Shown one piece after another: positions 24,634-33,614 of a DNA stretch of 34,848 nucleotides (position 1 is the stretch's first letter; each line of letters opens with the position of its first letter). A program made the position numbers and the translations under genes. The stretch is taken from assembly GCF_900100715.1 (NCBI RefSeq), contig NZ_FNCA01000014.1, positions 1 to 34,848 of the forward strand. The letters are read 5' to 3'. The DNA comes from Methanolobus vulcani. GTDB taxonomy: Archaea > Halobacteriota > Methanosarcinia > Methanosarcinales > Methanosarcinaceae. Below the pieces are notes generated by a model. The model ran no database searches, was not told the origin of the DNA, and worked only from the letters and a program-made list of their open reading frames with translations.

Positions 24634-27600
24634 ATGAAAGTGAAGTTCCAGCACAGGTTTTTAGTTGTTGCTATTGCACTCGTTACTATATTTTCAATAG
24701 CAATGACAGCAAGTGCTCAAGATGACGCAAATTCATTGCGGATCTACGGTGAAAATGGATATGGTGCCGCATTTCCATACACTGATCCCGAAGCACCATT
24801 CGATCCGATGAATGAACAAGCACCAATGAAAGATTTCGTAACATTCAATCCAGCCATGCTGGAAGATAGTATTGTTGTGAACAATATTGATTCCAAGCAG
24901 AAGGTTTTTGCCAGACAATGGTTCGTACCTGAATACGTAGAACCAACTGGTATGGTATGGCTTGATGATTTCAGGTGTGTCGTACAAAACGGCAACGATA
25001 CATCAACAGCGCTCATAACTGAGGATGAAAGTGAAAGATTAATAGACCCCTCTGTTTTGAGTTGTGAATGGATTCCTAATCACAATGAATATACCTGGGA
25101 AGACGTAGTGACAGATTATACTTACATGTTTGTTGACAAGCACTACCAGCCCAGAGAGGCAACTGCAAAGAGCCCAACAAGATCCTATTGGACAACATTC
25201 TGGTTCCCTATTGCAGACAATGACGATGAACAGATCGGTCTTGATGGTTATGATATGAATTATGACGGTGAAGACGATATGGTCGTTCTTAAGAAGGTTG
25301 GGGACTTTAACTTTGATGGTTACAAGGATGTGCAGATCAGCTCTGAGATGATGGCAGTCAATGTCGGTGACAAGGTCCAGTTCCTTGACCACATAGTAGA
25401 AGTAGAAGGTGTCTACTATGATGGCGAGGGTGAGATTGACAGAGTTGCTGTTAAGATATTCTACACAGGTAACGATGAACCTGAACAAATAGGAGAACTC
25501 TGGTCAGTCAATGTAGGTGAAAAGAATTACCTTAGTTCAGGCCGTCACACAGTATCAATGAACAGACCACAGTTCTATGAACCATGGTACCTTGAGATCG
25601 ATGCTACAAGTGTCGGATCAGAAAAGGTTCTGATGACCGTAGGACGTCAGCTCTATACCAGAGAGACTTTCTTCGTAGATGGTGCAGAATATGATGTTGC
25701 CATGATCTATGGTTCAGCCTATGATTCTGTAAAATACATTACAATCAGAAACCCGGTTCCAGAACACAAGAATGTTGAAATAAACGACCTTTCAATCGTC
25801 AAGGAAATGGTTGACAACGAAGAATCTCTTCCATTGCTCCCACCATACAACAAAGTGCACACAATGGTAGACGACATTAACATTCCACATACAGAAACCT
25901 GCTGTGAATACACAGGATATGTAGGTTCAACTCTTAACTCAGCTGCATCTGATGGTGAATGGTATGAGGATGACTGCATACTTGCAAACTACGATACAAT
26001 AGAAGAACGTAAAATATACAACGTCGATCCATTGAATATCTACTTCATCGACAAGACAAATGAGCCAAGGTTCCACACGGACCTGCTTGAAATACTCGAT
26101 GAGGGTGCAGAACTCAGTAATATAGAAGATACTGAAGCATGGAAGTGGCTGCACATCCGTACAATGCCTGAATTCTATAAGGACTTTGTCTATCCAGAGC
26201 TTCCTGATATAGATGATGGCACAGGTGACTTCCTGTTCACAAGTTCCTTTGTAGCAGAGAATTCCATGAAGTGCGAAGACTTTGCTGAATATATCTGTGA
26301 TCCTAACAACTTTGTATGGCCACAGAGAATTATGTTCACTTATGATCAGGAGACAGGAGCAGAAGATATCTATGTTAACGAAATAGACACTGAAACCAAC
26401 GGACTCAGAGTCTATGGTGAAGACAATATGGATGCTGCATTCCCATATACTGATCCTGAGGCACCATTTGATCCATTGAATGCTGAAGCACCTCAGAAGG
26501 ACTTTGTAACGCTCAATCCAGCCAAGATAAAGGCAGGAATTGTAGTTGACAACAAGGACTCACACGAGAAGGTATTCTTCAGACAGTGGTTCGTACCAGA
26601 ATATGATGAGCCAACAGGTCGTGTATGGCTTGATAAGCCTAACAAGTACATCTGGGAAGATGTCGTGAATGAATACACCTACATGTTCATTGACAAGCAC
26701 TATCAGCCAACAGCTGGTACAGCAACACCGCAAGGCAACCCAAGTAACCCATGGGATGTCACAATGCAGGAAGATTCTTTCTGGACTTACTTCTGGTTCC
26801 CTGCAGCTGACAATGATGCAAGTCAGGTAGGTCTTGACAGCTTTGACATCAACTATGACGGTAAGGATGATAAGACATACCTAATGGCAGCCGCAGACTT
26901 CAACAGTGATGGCAGAAAGGATATTGCACTTGGTTCAGAGCTATTCGCACTTGCAGTAGGTGACAAGATACAGTTCCTTGACCACATTGTTGAGATAGAA
27001 GGAATCTACTACGATGGCGAGGGTGAGATTGACAGAGTTGCAGTAAAGGTATTCTACAACGGTAACAATGAACAGAACCCAACCTATCCAGGTCCAGAAC
27101 AGATCGGTGGACTATATTCAGTCAATGTCGAACAGGGCGTACTCAGCGCAGGACGTCACACTGTAAGCATGAACCTGCCGGACTTCTATGAACCATGGGC
27201 AATGCAGATTCTGGGTACCAGCTCAGACAGTAGCAAGGTACTGATCCGTGTAGGACGTCTGCTCCACACAGGAGAATCATTCTTCGTTGATGGTGCAGAA
27301 TATGCAGTTCCAATGATATATGGTCCTGAAGAGAACAGTGTCAAGTACATTACAATCAGGAACCCAATACCAGAACACCAGGATGTCAAGCTGAACGATC
27401 TGTCAGTTACCAAGGAAATGGTCGATGACAATGAGATCATGCCAGTGCTCCCACCATTCAACAGGGAACACATAATGATCGATGATATCGATGTTCCACA
27501 TTCAGTACCTGATGAGAGTATGACCTGCTACTATGGACAGTGGTATGACTCTAGTGCAGGAAATGAGGATCTGCTGTGGTATCACGACATGTACATCAAC

Positions 27601-28161
27601 AGTGTCTATGACACAATCTCAAAGCGCATGTTCACAGTACCTGCAACTGAGATCTACTTCACAGGCAAGGACTATGAGGACAGATTCCACACCAACCTGC
27701 TTGAACTCCTCAGAGAGTGCCAGGCAGATGAAACCTGGAAGTGGCTACACATCTACACAATGCCAGACTTCTACAAGGAGTTTGTCTATCCGGATGTACC
27801 AAATGCAGGCGGAAGTGGTGACTATCTCCTGACCAGTTCATTCACAGCACCTAACACAGTGCTCTGTGAGAGTGTCGAGATTCCACCAGTCTATCCAAGG
27901 ATGATGTTCACATACGATCCAACAGATGGAACAGGTCTGTATATGAACGGTGGTGCTCCAGCTGTAGAACCACCAGTTGATGAGATTAAGGGTGACTACG
28001 ACGGTAATGAGATTGTCAACTTCGACGACTTTGTTGAATTTGCAGCATGCTACAACTCAGTAATGGGCGACAGCAACTACAATGCAATCTTCGACTTTGA
28101 TGACGATGGTGACGTAGACTTCGATGACTTCGTAGAGTTCGCAGGAGTGTATCAGTCTTAA
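24634..28161 (+). CDS. Giant secreted surface protein: two large repeats plus C-terminal dockerin
   Basis: A 1175-residue secreted protein. Residues 1-28 are a signal peptide (VVAIALVTIFSIAMTASA). Residues about 33-588 and 589-1100 are two copies of one large unknown domain; shared stretches are AAFPYTDPEAPFDP, RQWFVPEY, EYTYMFVDKHYQP, KVQFLDHIVEVEG, YYDGEGEIDRVAVK, FYEPW, FFVDGAEY and KYITIRNP. Each copy has a DxNxDGxxD calcium-type loop. Residues 1118-1175 are a type I dockerin: two EF-hand-like loops, DYDGNEIVNFDDFVEFA and DFDDDGDVDFDDFVEFA, separated by a short linker. Codon use looks like that of a highly expressed gene. The dockerin should bind a cohesin, and a three-cohesin protein is encoded 22 nt downstream. 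The catalytic or structural role of the repeats is unknown. Confidence 0.85.
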   Translation: MKVKFQHRFLVVAIALVTIFSIAMTASAQDDANSLRIYGENGYGAAFPYTDPEAPFDPMNEQAPMKDFVTFNPAMLEDSIVVNNIDSKQKVFARQWFVPEYVEPTGMVWLDDFRCVVQNGNDTSTALITEDESERLIDPSVLSCEWIPNHNEYTWEDVVTDYTYMFVDKHYQPREATAKSPTRSYWTTFWFPIADNDDEQIGLDGYDMNYDGEDDMVVLKKVGDFNFDGYKDVQISSEMMAVNVGDKVQFLDHIVEVEGVYYDGEGEIDRVAVKIFYTGNDEPEQIGELWSVNVGEKNYLSSGRHTVSMNRPQFYEPWYLEIDATSVGSEKVLMTVGRQLYTRETFFVDGAEYDVAMIYGSAYDSVKYITIRNPVPEHKNVEINDLSIVKEMVDNEESLPLLPPYNKVHTMVDDINIPHTETCCEYTGYVGSTLNSAASDGEWYEDDCILANYDTIEERKIYNVDPLNIYFIDKTNEPRFHTDLLEILDEGAELSNIEDTEAWKWLHIRTMPEFYKDFVYPELPDIDDGTGDFLFTSSFVAENSMKCEDFAEYICDPNNFVWPQRIMFTYDQETGAEDIYVNEIDTETNGLRVYGEDNMDAAFPYTDPEAPFDPLNAEAPQKDFVTLNPAKIKAGIVVDNKDSHEKVFFRQWFVPEYDEPTGRVWLDKPNKYIWEDVVNEYTYMFIDKHYQPTAGTATPQGNPSNPWDVTMQEDSFWTYFWFPAADNDASQVGLDSFDINYDGKDDKTYLMAAADFNSDGRKDIALGSELFALAVGDKIQFLDHIVEIEGIYYDGEGEIDRVAVKVFYNGNNEQNPTYPGPEQIGGLYSVNVEQGVLSAGRHTVSMNLPDFYEPWAMQILGTSSDSSKVLIRVGRLLHTGESFFVDGAEYAVPMIYGPEENSVKYITIRNPIPEHQDVKLNDLSVTKEMVDDNEIMPVLPPFNREHIMIDDIDVPHSVPDESMTCYYGQWYDSSAGNEDLLWYHDMYINSVYDTISKRMFTVPATEIYFTGKDYEDRFHTNLLELLRECQADETWKWLHIYTMPDFYKEFVYPDVPNAGGSGDYLLTSSFTAPNTVLCESVEIPPVYPRMMFTYDPTDGTGLYMNGGAPAVEPPVDEIKGDYDGNEIVNFDDFVEFAACYNSVMGDSNYNAIFDFDDDGDVDFDDFVEFAGVYQS

Positions 28162-28183
28162 GCCTGATGCGTGAGGTGAAATC

Positions 28184-30430
28184 ATGACAAAAGTAACATG
28201 GAAGGGAATGGCAGGATCTGCTGCCATCCTTTTAATATTTTGTGCATGTTTCATGGTAGGCGTAGGACTTGCAGCGGCTGCACCTTCAGTGTCAGTAAAT
28301 CCGCAAATGAATGAGTACGATGCAGGTGATACGTTCCAGGTTACTGTATATGTTGATTCAGATGCAGAGAACCTGCGTGCTGTGAACTTGCAGCTGGACT
28401 ATGATCCGGCCGTACTTATGGTGAATGACATAACCGATGAGAACCTGCTTGGTGCAGGAGCACTTGTAGCGCCTGGAAGCGGTGATGACGGAGCAGGTAC
28501 CATAACCTATGGTATAGCTTCAATCGCCGGCACCTATGCACCAGAAGCCGGTACAATGCTTACCATTGAGTTCGAAGTGAAGGCAGGCGCAGCAAATGGC
28601 ACCTATAACCTTGACCTGAACAATGTGGTTCTCAAGGATGAGACCAATACGGCTATTGCCGGAGTTGTAGTAACAGACGGAACATTAAACGTTGGAGAGG
28701 TTATTGTACCACCAACATCTGGTAATCCGGAAGTTATGATCTCTCCAGCAGCAAGTGGTCCGGTCAGCCCGGGTGACACATTCCAGATAGAGGTTGAAGT
28801 TGATTCAGCCGATGAAAATCTCCGTGCTGTGAACCTGCAGTTGAACTATGACTCTGCAGTGCTTATGGTGAACAGTATTACCAATGAGAACCTGATTTCA
28901 GGTGCACTCGTTGCGCCTGGAAGTGGTGATGATGGTGCAGGTACTATAACGTATGGTCTTGCAGCCACAGGTGGAACCTATACACCAGAAGCCGGTACAA
29001 TGCTTACCATTGAGTTCGAAGTAAAAGCTGGTGCTGTGGATGGAGTCTACAACCTTGATCTGAGCAATGTAGTTCTCAAGGATGAAACAAGCGCAGCTAT
29101 TGCAGGAGTTGATGTCACAGATGGTACCGTACAGGTGACCGATGGTGCAGTTCCTGAAGTGCCGGAGGTAATGATCTCTCCTGAATCAAGTGGACCGGTT
29201 GATATCGGAGACATATTCCAGATAGAGGTAATGGTCGATTCCGATGACCAGAATCTCCGTGCTGTAAGCCTGCAGCTGGACTATGATCCTGCAATACTGA
29301 TGGTTAACAGTATTACCAATGAGGATCTGCTTGGAGCAAGTTCACTCGTTGCACCTGGAAGTGGTGATGATGGTGCAGGTACTATAACATATGGTCTTGC
29401 AGCCACAGGTGGAACCTATACACCAGAAGCCGGTACAATGCTTACCATTGAGTTCGAAGTAAAAGCTGGTGCCGTGGATGGTATCTACGATCTTGACCTG
29501 AACAATGTAGTCCTCAAGGACGAAACAAGCACAGCTATCGCCGGAGTTATGGTAACAGATGGTACAGTTGAAGTCTCTACAGTACCTAATGTAGTACCAG
29601 AACCAGTGATCATCTCTCCAGAAGATGGTGATGTTGTTTCCAAGACACAGATTGTTGAAGTCATCGACAATTCCAGCCAGGATGATATAAAGTCCGCAAC
29701 ATTTGAAATATTCGCAGATATCAACGGTAACTGTGAAGCTGACGATGTCGGACAGACCTGGACAGTGTTCGCAATGGACAACGACGGATCAGATGGCTGG
29801 AAAGGTGTACTGGACACTACCACTGTACCGGACGGTAAGTACCTGATCAAGGCAACTCTTGATGACGGAAGAGACACAGCATTCTATATTGTCTGTGTAG
29901 AAGTATACAACCCAGAAGGAATAATGCTTCTCCCAGGCTGGAACCTGATCTCATTCCCGGAGACACTGGATAACGCATCCGTAGAGTATGTACTTCAGGA
30001 CTTCGATGATACACAGGTTGATGCTGTATTCTACGACAATGGTTCTGCAATGGTTGCACAAACCACTTTTGAGCCATTGAAGGCATATTGGGTACACAAC
30101 AACATGAGTGAAGAGGTCATAATAGACGAAGTATATCTTACAGCAAAGGTGCCATCAACGCCTCCATCAATAAGGCTCATACCCGGATGGAATGCTATCG
30201 GTCATACATCTAAGGTAGAGCTGTCTGCAGAGGTAAGTCTTGCAAGCATCGATGATTGCTATGTTAAGATCATGGGACCATGGGTAACATCCTCACAGGA
30301 GTTTGCATATGTAGGCTACAATGGGGTCGAAGGTGTCATCAACAGTAATCAGGTAGGTACTGATGTCTTTACCATGAATATGTACGAAGGATACTATGTA
30401 TTTGTGGATAAAGAGTGTGTATTAGCCTGA
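28184..30430 (+). CDS. Three-cohesin scaffoldin-like secreted protein
   Basis: A 748-residue secreted protein with a signal peptide (about 1-33), then three cohesin-like domains at about 34-180, 182-325 and 326-468, each with ISPxxSGPV..GDxFQIEV, LQLDYDPAVLMVNxIT, GSGDDGAGTITYG and GTMLTIEFEVKAG. An Ig-like domain (about 470-580, ISPEDGDVVSKTQ..) follows, and then two copies of a short domain beginning LLPGWNLISFP (about 583) and LIPGWNAIGH (about 667). There is no membrane segment or PGF-CTERM signal at the C-terminus, so the protein must be held by another surface component. AGGTGA precedes the ATG, 22 nt after the dockerin gene: an operon. It resembles a small cellulosome scaffoldin without a carbohydrate-binding module. 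Confidence 0.85.
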   Translation: MTKVTWKGMAGSAAILLIFCACFMVGVGLAAAAPSVSVNPQMNEYDAGDTFQVTVYVDSDAENLRAVNLQLDYDPAVLMVNDITDENLLGAGALVAPGSGDDGAGTITYGIASIAGTYAPEAGTMLTIEFEVKAGAANGTYNLDLNNVVLKDETNTAIAGVVVTDGTLNVGEVIVPPTSGNPEVMISPAASGPVSPGDTFQIEVEVDSADENLRAVNLQLNYDSAVLMVNSITNENLISGALVAPGSGDDGAGTITYGLAATGGTYTPEAGTMLTIEFEVKAGAVDGVYNLDLSNVVLKDETSAAIAGVDVTDGTVQVTDGAVPEVPEVMISPESSGPVDIGDIFQIEVMVDSDDQNLRAVSLQLDYDPAILMVNSITNEDLLGASSLVAPGSGDDGAGTITYGLAATGGTYTPEAGTMLTIEFEVKAGAVDGIYDLDLNNVVLKDETSTAIAGVMVTDGTVEVSTVPNVVPEPVIISPEDGDVVSKTQIVEVIDNSSQDDIKSATFEIFADINGNCEADDVGQTWTVFAMDNDGSDGWKGVLDTTTVPDGKYLIKATLDDGRDTAFYIVCVEVYNPEGIMLLPGWNLISFPETLDNASVEYVLQDFDDTQVDAVFYDNGSAMVAQTTFEPLKAYWVHNNMSEEVIIDEVYLTAKVPSTPPSIRLIPGWNAIGHTSKVELSAEVSLASIDDCYVKIMGPWVTSSQEFAYVGYNGVEGVINSNQVGTDVFTMNMYEGYYVFVDKECVLA
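28916..29481 (+). repeat. Near-identical DNA repeat in cohesins 2 and 3
   Basis: About 128 bp at 28916-29043 recur almost unchanged at 29354-29481, an offset of 438 nt or 146 codons, which is the cohesin period. The flanking parts of the same domains are more diverged, so this looks like recent duplication or gene conversion. Confidence 0.7.
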
Positions 30431-30511
30431 GGTGTTTAAAAGAAACATGAAACGAAGTTTTTGCAGTGGGACATTCTCACTGCATTTTTGATTTATAATA
30501 AGGTGGGACGT

Positions 30512-31162
30512 ATGATAAGTGGAAAAAGACAAGGTGCATTATTAACGATATTTGTAATCTTACTGACATTCATAGTTATACCTGCTGCAGCTGTTGCACC
30601 TCCTATAATACTGGAAGGAAATCTACAGATAGACGGACAACCTGCAGCTGTAGGAACTGAAGTCACGTTAGTTGTAGACGGAAACGTTGTCGGTGGAACA
30701 ACTGTGACTACTGAAGGTCTTATAGGTGACGAGCGTAGTAACAGACTGGGTTTATCTTCAGACTATGATGTAGTTATGATCTATGTGAACGGGGTGGAAG
30801 CTCAGACATTGGATCTTAAAAATTATCAAGAAGAAGTAGTATCTCTGGACATTAGTGCAGCCAGCTCTGTACAGGAAACACCTGTAGAATATGAAAAATC
30901 AACTTCTGGTGGTGGAGGAGGTTTTGGCACTTCCACTGAAAATGCCGAAGTAGAGGCCAGTAGTGTATCAGAATCTGCATCATCCGAAACAGAGGAAACA
31001 ATACTCGAGAGTACAACTGAAGAACCTGCTGCAGAAGTAGCAGATGAACAAGTTTCAGAACCAGGAACTTCTTCCAGTAGTAGTAGTGGTACTATTGCAA
31101 TAGTAGTTCTTGCTCTTGTAGGAATTGTTATTGTTTCTTATGGATACAGGTCCAGAAAGTAA
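30512..31162 (+). CDS. Secreted, C-terminally anchored protein
   Basis: A 216-residue protein. Residues 1-27 are a signal peptide, about 28-115 a small beta-rich domain (LEGNLQIDGQPAAVGTEVTL, VVMIYVNG) whose pattern recalls bacterial/archaeal Ig-like surface domains, then a poly-Gly patch (STSGGGGGFG), a Ser/Glu-rich spacer, and a terminal TM (TIAIVVLALVGIVIVSYG) with a basic tail. The ATG at 30512 has AAGGTGGG upstream; an in-frame TTG at 30461 would put 17 polar residues before the signal and is unlikely. The last surface gene of the cohesin-dockerin group, 81 nt after the scaffoldin. It has no PGF motif. Family not recognised. Confidence 0.65.
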   Translation: MISGKRQGALLTIFVILLTFIVIPAAAVAPPIILEGNLQIDGQPAAVGTEVTLVVDGNVVGGTTVTTEGLIGDERSNRLGLSSDYDVVMIYVNGVEAQTLDLKNYQEEVVSLDISAASSVQETPVEYEKSTSGGGGGFGTSTENAEVEASSVSESASSETEETILESTTEEPAAEVADEQVSEPGTSSSSSSGTIAIVVLALVGIVIVSYGYRSRK

Positions 31163-31240
31163 TTTGGATCTGCCTGTTGGAGAAAATAGTTTCTTCCAAC
31201 TTTTATCCATATAAGTAATGATACCTGTGATCGGGAATGA

Positions 31241-31492
31241 ATGACTGTAACTAATGGGTGTGGTTATATTAGAAGAAGCAGAACTGCCATTAGCGTGGAA
31301 ATATTAAAAGCTGCATTGGAGGGTGCAAAAAAAACACATATAGTTTACAGTGCAAACCTGAACTTTGATATGGTTAACAGGTATCTTGAAATGTTAGAAG
31401 AAAAAGGTATGATTGAACGTAAAGGAAACCTGTATATAACAACTGAAAAAGGAAAAGAGTTTCAGGAAATTGCAAAGGAATTGGGTCTTTAA
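31241..31492 (+). CDS. Archaeal winged-helix regulator (HTH_45-like)
   Basis: An 83-residue protein with the pattern RSRTAISVEILKAALEGAKKTHIVYSANLNFDMVNRYLEMLEEKGMI in pieces, followed by a wing (ERKGNLYITTEKGKEF), typical of small archaeal winged-helix proteins of the HTH_45 type. It probably binds DNA as a dimer. Position at the end of the cohesin-dockerin cluster suggests, but does not prove, that it regulates those genes. The start ATG at 31241 follows a GGGAATGA stretch that could act as a weak ribosome binding site. Confidence 0.7.
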   Translation: MTVTNGCGYIRRSRTAISVEILKAALEGAKKTHIVYSANLNFDMVNRYLEMLEEKGMIERKGNLYITTEKGKEFQEIAKELGL

Positions 31493-31572
31493 TTTCATGG
31501 AAATTGAGTTTCATTCTACATTTGCTAAAAAATTTAAAGATCCATACTTGTTTTTCTGAATCACTTGTACAT

Positions 31573-31731
31573 AAAATACAGACTATTTGTACAGTATCAG
31601 TCTTAATTTTTTATTACCATGTGCACGTTATTTATATTATGACAAGTTTTATGGTCATAAATGGCTATATTTGAGTCATGATATTTATACAAATGACCAA
31701 ACTATCCATAGACTTGAAAATACAGACTATT
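31573..31731 (+). repeat. 15-bp direct repeat and inverted repeat upstream of the DUF116-like gene
   Basis: AAAATACAGACTATT occurs at 31573-31587 and again at 31717-31731. Between them TTATGAC (31637-31643) faces GTCATAA (31654-31660). TTGTACA also appears twice near 31564-31593. These lie in the gap 31493-31795 and may be regulator sites for the next gene; no convincing gene is seen in the gap. Confidence 0.35.
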
Positions 31732-31795
31732 GGGTTCAATCAGTTTCCGAACAACTGCAAGGAAGTATAGCCCAACAAGTTAATGGAGGAAAAAC

Positions 31796-32527
31796 ATGTT
31801 GACCCGTGAACTAATATATGGATTGATGCCTTATTCAATTCATCAAAAAATTGTGCGCTGGAAATGCAAATTTAAAAAACAGGATGATCTTTTGGTAAAT
31901 AATCACCTGGCACTTTATCCTCATTCTTTTGACCTAAATAAAGTTGTGAAAGAAGAGCTGGATAAATGTGTAGCCTTTTTACCCTACTGTGCCAAGCCTA
32001 TGGGCGAACATGAATGCCCGGCATCTGATAAGATCAACAAGAGAAAGAACCAGAAATGTATCAAGGTGTCCGGTGGAAAATGTAACGTACCATGCTCTCT
32101 TGGTGAGATGGTTGATGTTCTTGTAAAACATGGTTTTAAAAAGGAGCAGATCTTCATAATTGATCGTGATTCAAATCTATTCCCCTGGTTAAAACAAAAA
32201 AGAGAAGAAGGATATGAGTATTTCATGCCGGGAACAGGATGTAAATATGGTGTATCCTATGCAATAGATTATGTGGGAAAAAAACTTGGTTATAAAGGAT
32301 GTATTGCCTTTGTAGATGATTTTTGCCCAGGAGACAAAGATAATGGTGTATGTAAATGCATGAACGATTATCTGGGAATGGAAGGTGTCGATAAAGGAAA
32401 AATGACCAAGATACATAAAGAAACAATTATTCTCATGGATTGCATTCTCTCAGGCGAGTATCATAATATGAATGAAGAAGTAACTCATAAATCCCCTCAA
32501 ACAAATGAGTCCCCCTCAAGCATTTGA
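31796..32527 (+). CDS. Cysteine-rich DUF116-like protein 1
   Basis: A 243-residue soluble protein with many cysteines (C58, C65, C74, C88, C96, C100, C149, C169, C177, C186, C188, C216). The order FLPYCxKPxG then ECPA, then CIKVSGGKCNVPCSLGEM and a Rossmann-like IFIIDRDSNLFPW resembles the DUF116 family, whose function is not established; metal or Fe-S binding is likely from the Cys pattern. GGAGGA lies 5 nt before the ATG. It is a tandem paralogue of 32754-33428, with nine of the cysteines kept in both. The Ser/Pro-rich tail (HKSPQTNESPSSI) is lacking in the second copy. Confidence 0.65.
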   Translation: MLTRELIYGLMPYSIHQKIVRWKCKFKKQDDLLVNNHLALYPHSFDLNKVVKEELDKCVAFLPYCAKPMGEHECPASDKINKRKNQKCIKVSGGKCNVPCSLGEMVDVLVKHGFKKEQIFIIDRDSNLFPWLKQKREEGYEYFMPGTGCKYGVSYAIDYVGKKLGYKGCIAFVDDFCPGDKDNGVCKCMNDYLGMEGVDKGKMTKIHKETIILMDCILSGEYHNMNEEVTHKSPQTNESPSSI

Positions 32528-32753
32528 TCCGATCAATTTATAGTTTTTACCTAAGTCACTTTGTATTCATCCATATTACACTTTTTTGTTTCATTTTTCG
32601 GTTTTTTATTTGTATATTTTTTTGTATACCCAAAAAAAGACGCATAATGTCCTATTTTGTTTCAACGCTAAGATTTTAAAACTATTACCCAGGTATAGTT
32701 GATTGTGGGAGAGTATGTTCCAGACAGATTTGCATACTCCAGGGGTTCTGTAA

Positions 32754-33428
32754 ATGAAAATATCAGTTCTAGAGAGAATACACTCTTTTCTTCCATATTC
32801 GGTAAACAAAAAACTGATTGAAAAGAGACTTGGTTCTATATGTGCTAATAACAGTCTGATGACTTATAATGTAGCTATCTCCTCACCTTACATTAATTTA
32901 AAGGATATTGTTGAGAATGAACTGGATAAGTGCATAGCTTTTCTCCCCTACTGTTCCAAGCCTTTGGGTAATTCGACATGTCCTCTTTCGGTAAATTGTT
33001 CATCAAGAAAAACCCGGATATGCTTGAAGTTAGAAGGTAAAAGTTGCAATGTTCCATGTTCTCTGGGAGAGATGATCGATGTTCTTAAAAAGTATGATTT
33101 TACACAAGACCGTATATTCATAATAGACAGTGATTCCAATCTTTTCCCTTGGCTTGAAAGAAAAAAAAATGAAGGATATAAATATTTTCTTCCAGGTATA
33201 GGCTGTCATTACGGAGTTGCTTATGCACTAAAATATGTTCAGAAGAAAATTGGTCTTGAAGGCTGTATTATATTCCTGCAGGATCAGGATCCTATGGATA
33301 AAGATCATGGTGTATGTAAAAGTTTTTTTGATTATAACAATATGGAAAAAACTGACAAGGGAAAAAGAACAATGATAAGTAACGAGTCCATAAAAATCAT
33401 TGAAAATATACTTTCAGGAAAAACATAA
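32754..33428 (+). CDS. Cysteine-rich DUF116-like protein 2
   Basis: A 224-residue paralogue of the preceding gene, keeping C60, C67, C76, C90, C98, C102, C151, C171 and C188, the motif FLPYCSKPLG and the segment KSCNVPCSLGEMIDVLKKY. It is separated by a 226-bp A/T-rich gap, so it may have its own promoter. An inverted repeat GAGTATG/CATACTC (32711-32717 and 32733-32739) sits immediately before the weak ribosome binding site (AGGGG) and could hide it. Function unknown. Confidence 0.65.
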   Translation: MKISVLERIHSFLPYSVNKKLIEKRLGSICANNSLMTYNVAISSPYINLKDIVENELDKCIAFLPYCSKPLGNSTCPLSVNCSSRKTRICLKLEGKSCNVPCSLGEMIDVLKKYDFTQDRIFIIDSDSNLFPWLERKKNEGYKYFLPGIGCHYGVAYALKYVQKKIGLEGCIIFLQDQDPMDKDHGVCKSFFDYNNMEKTDKGKRTMISNESIKIIENILSGKT

Positions 33429-33614
33429 TTTTGAAACTTGAAAGAAAAAGTTACTTTTAAGGCCTTTATTCTTCATCTTCTTTACTCAATAATCCTCCTC
33501 AACTATATTTCATAACATTTCTACTGATTTATGTTTGCTGTTATAATAAATACTGATATTAACAAATTATTTCTTGAAAAATATACCTCTTTTAGCTAAG
33601 GGTGGGGGAAATGC

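Noticed and set aside
31587-31802. 71-codon frame before the DUF116-like gene
   Set aside because: No ribosome binding site, atypical composition, overlaps repeats and the start of the real gene.
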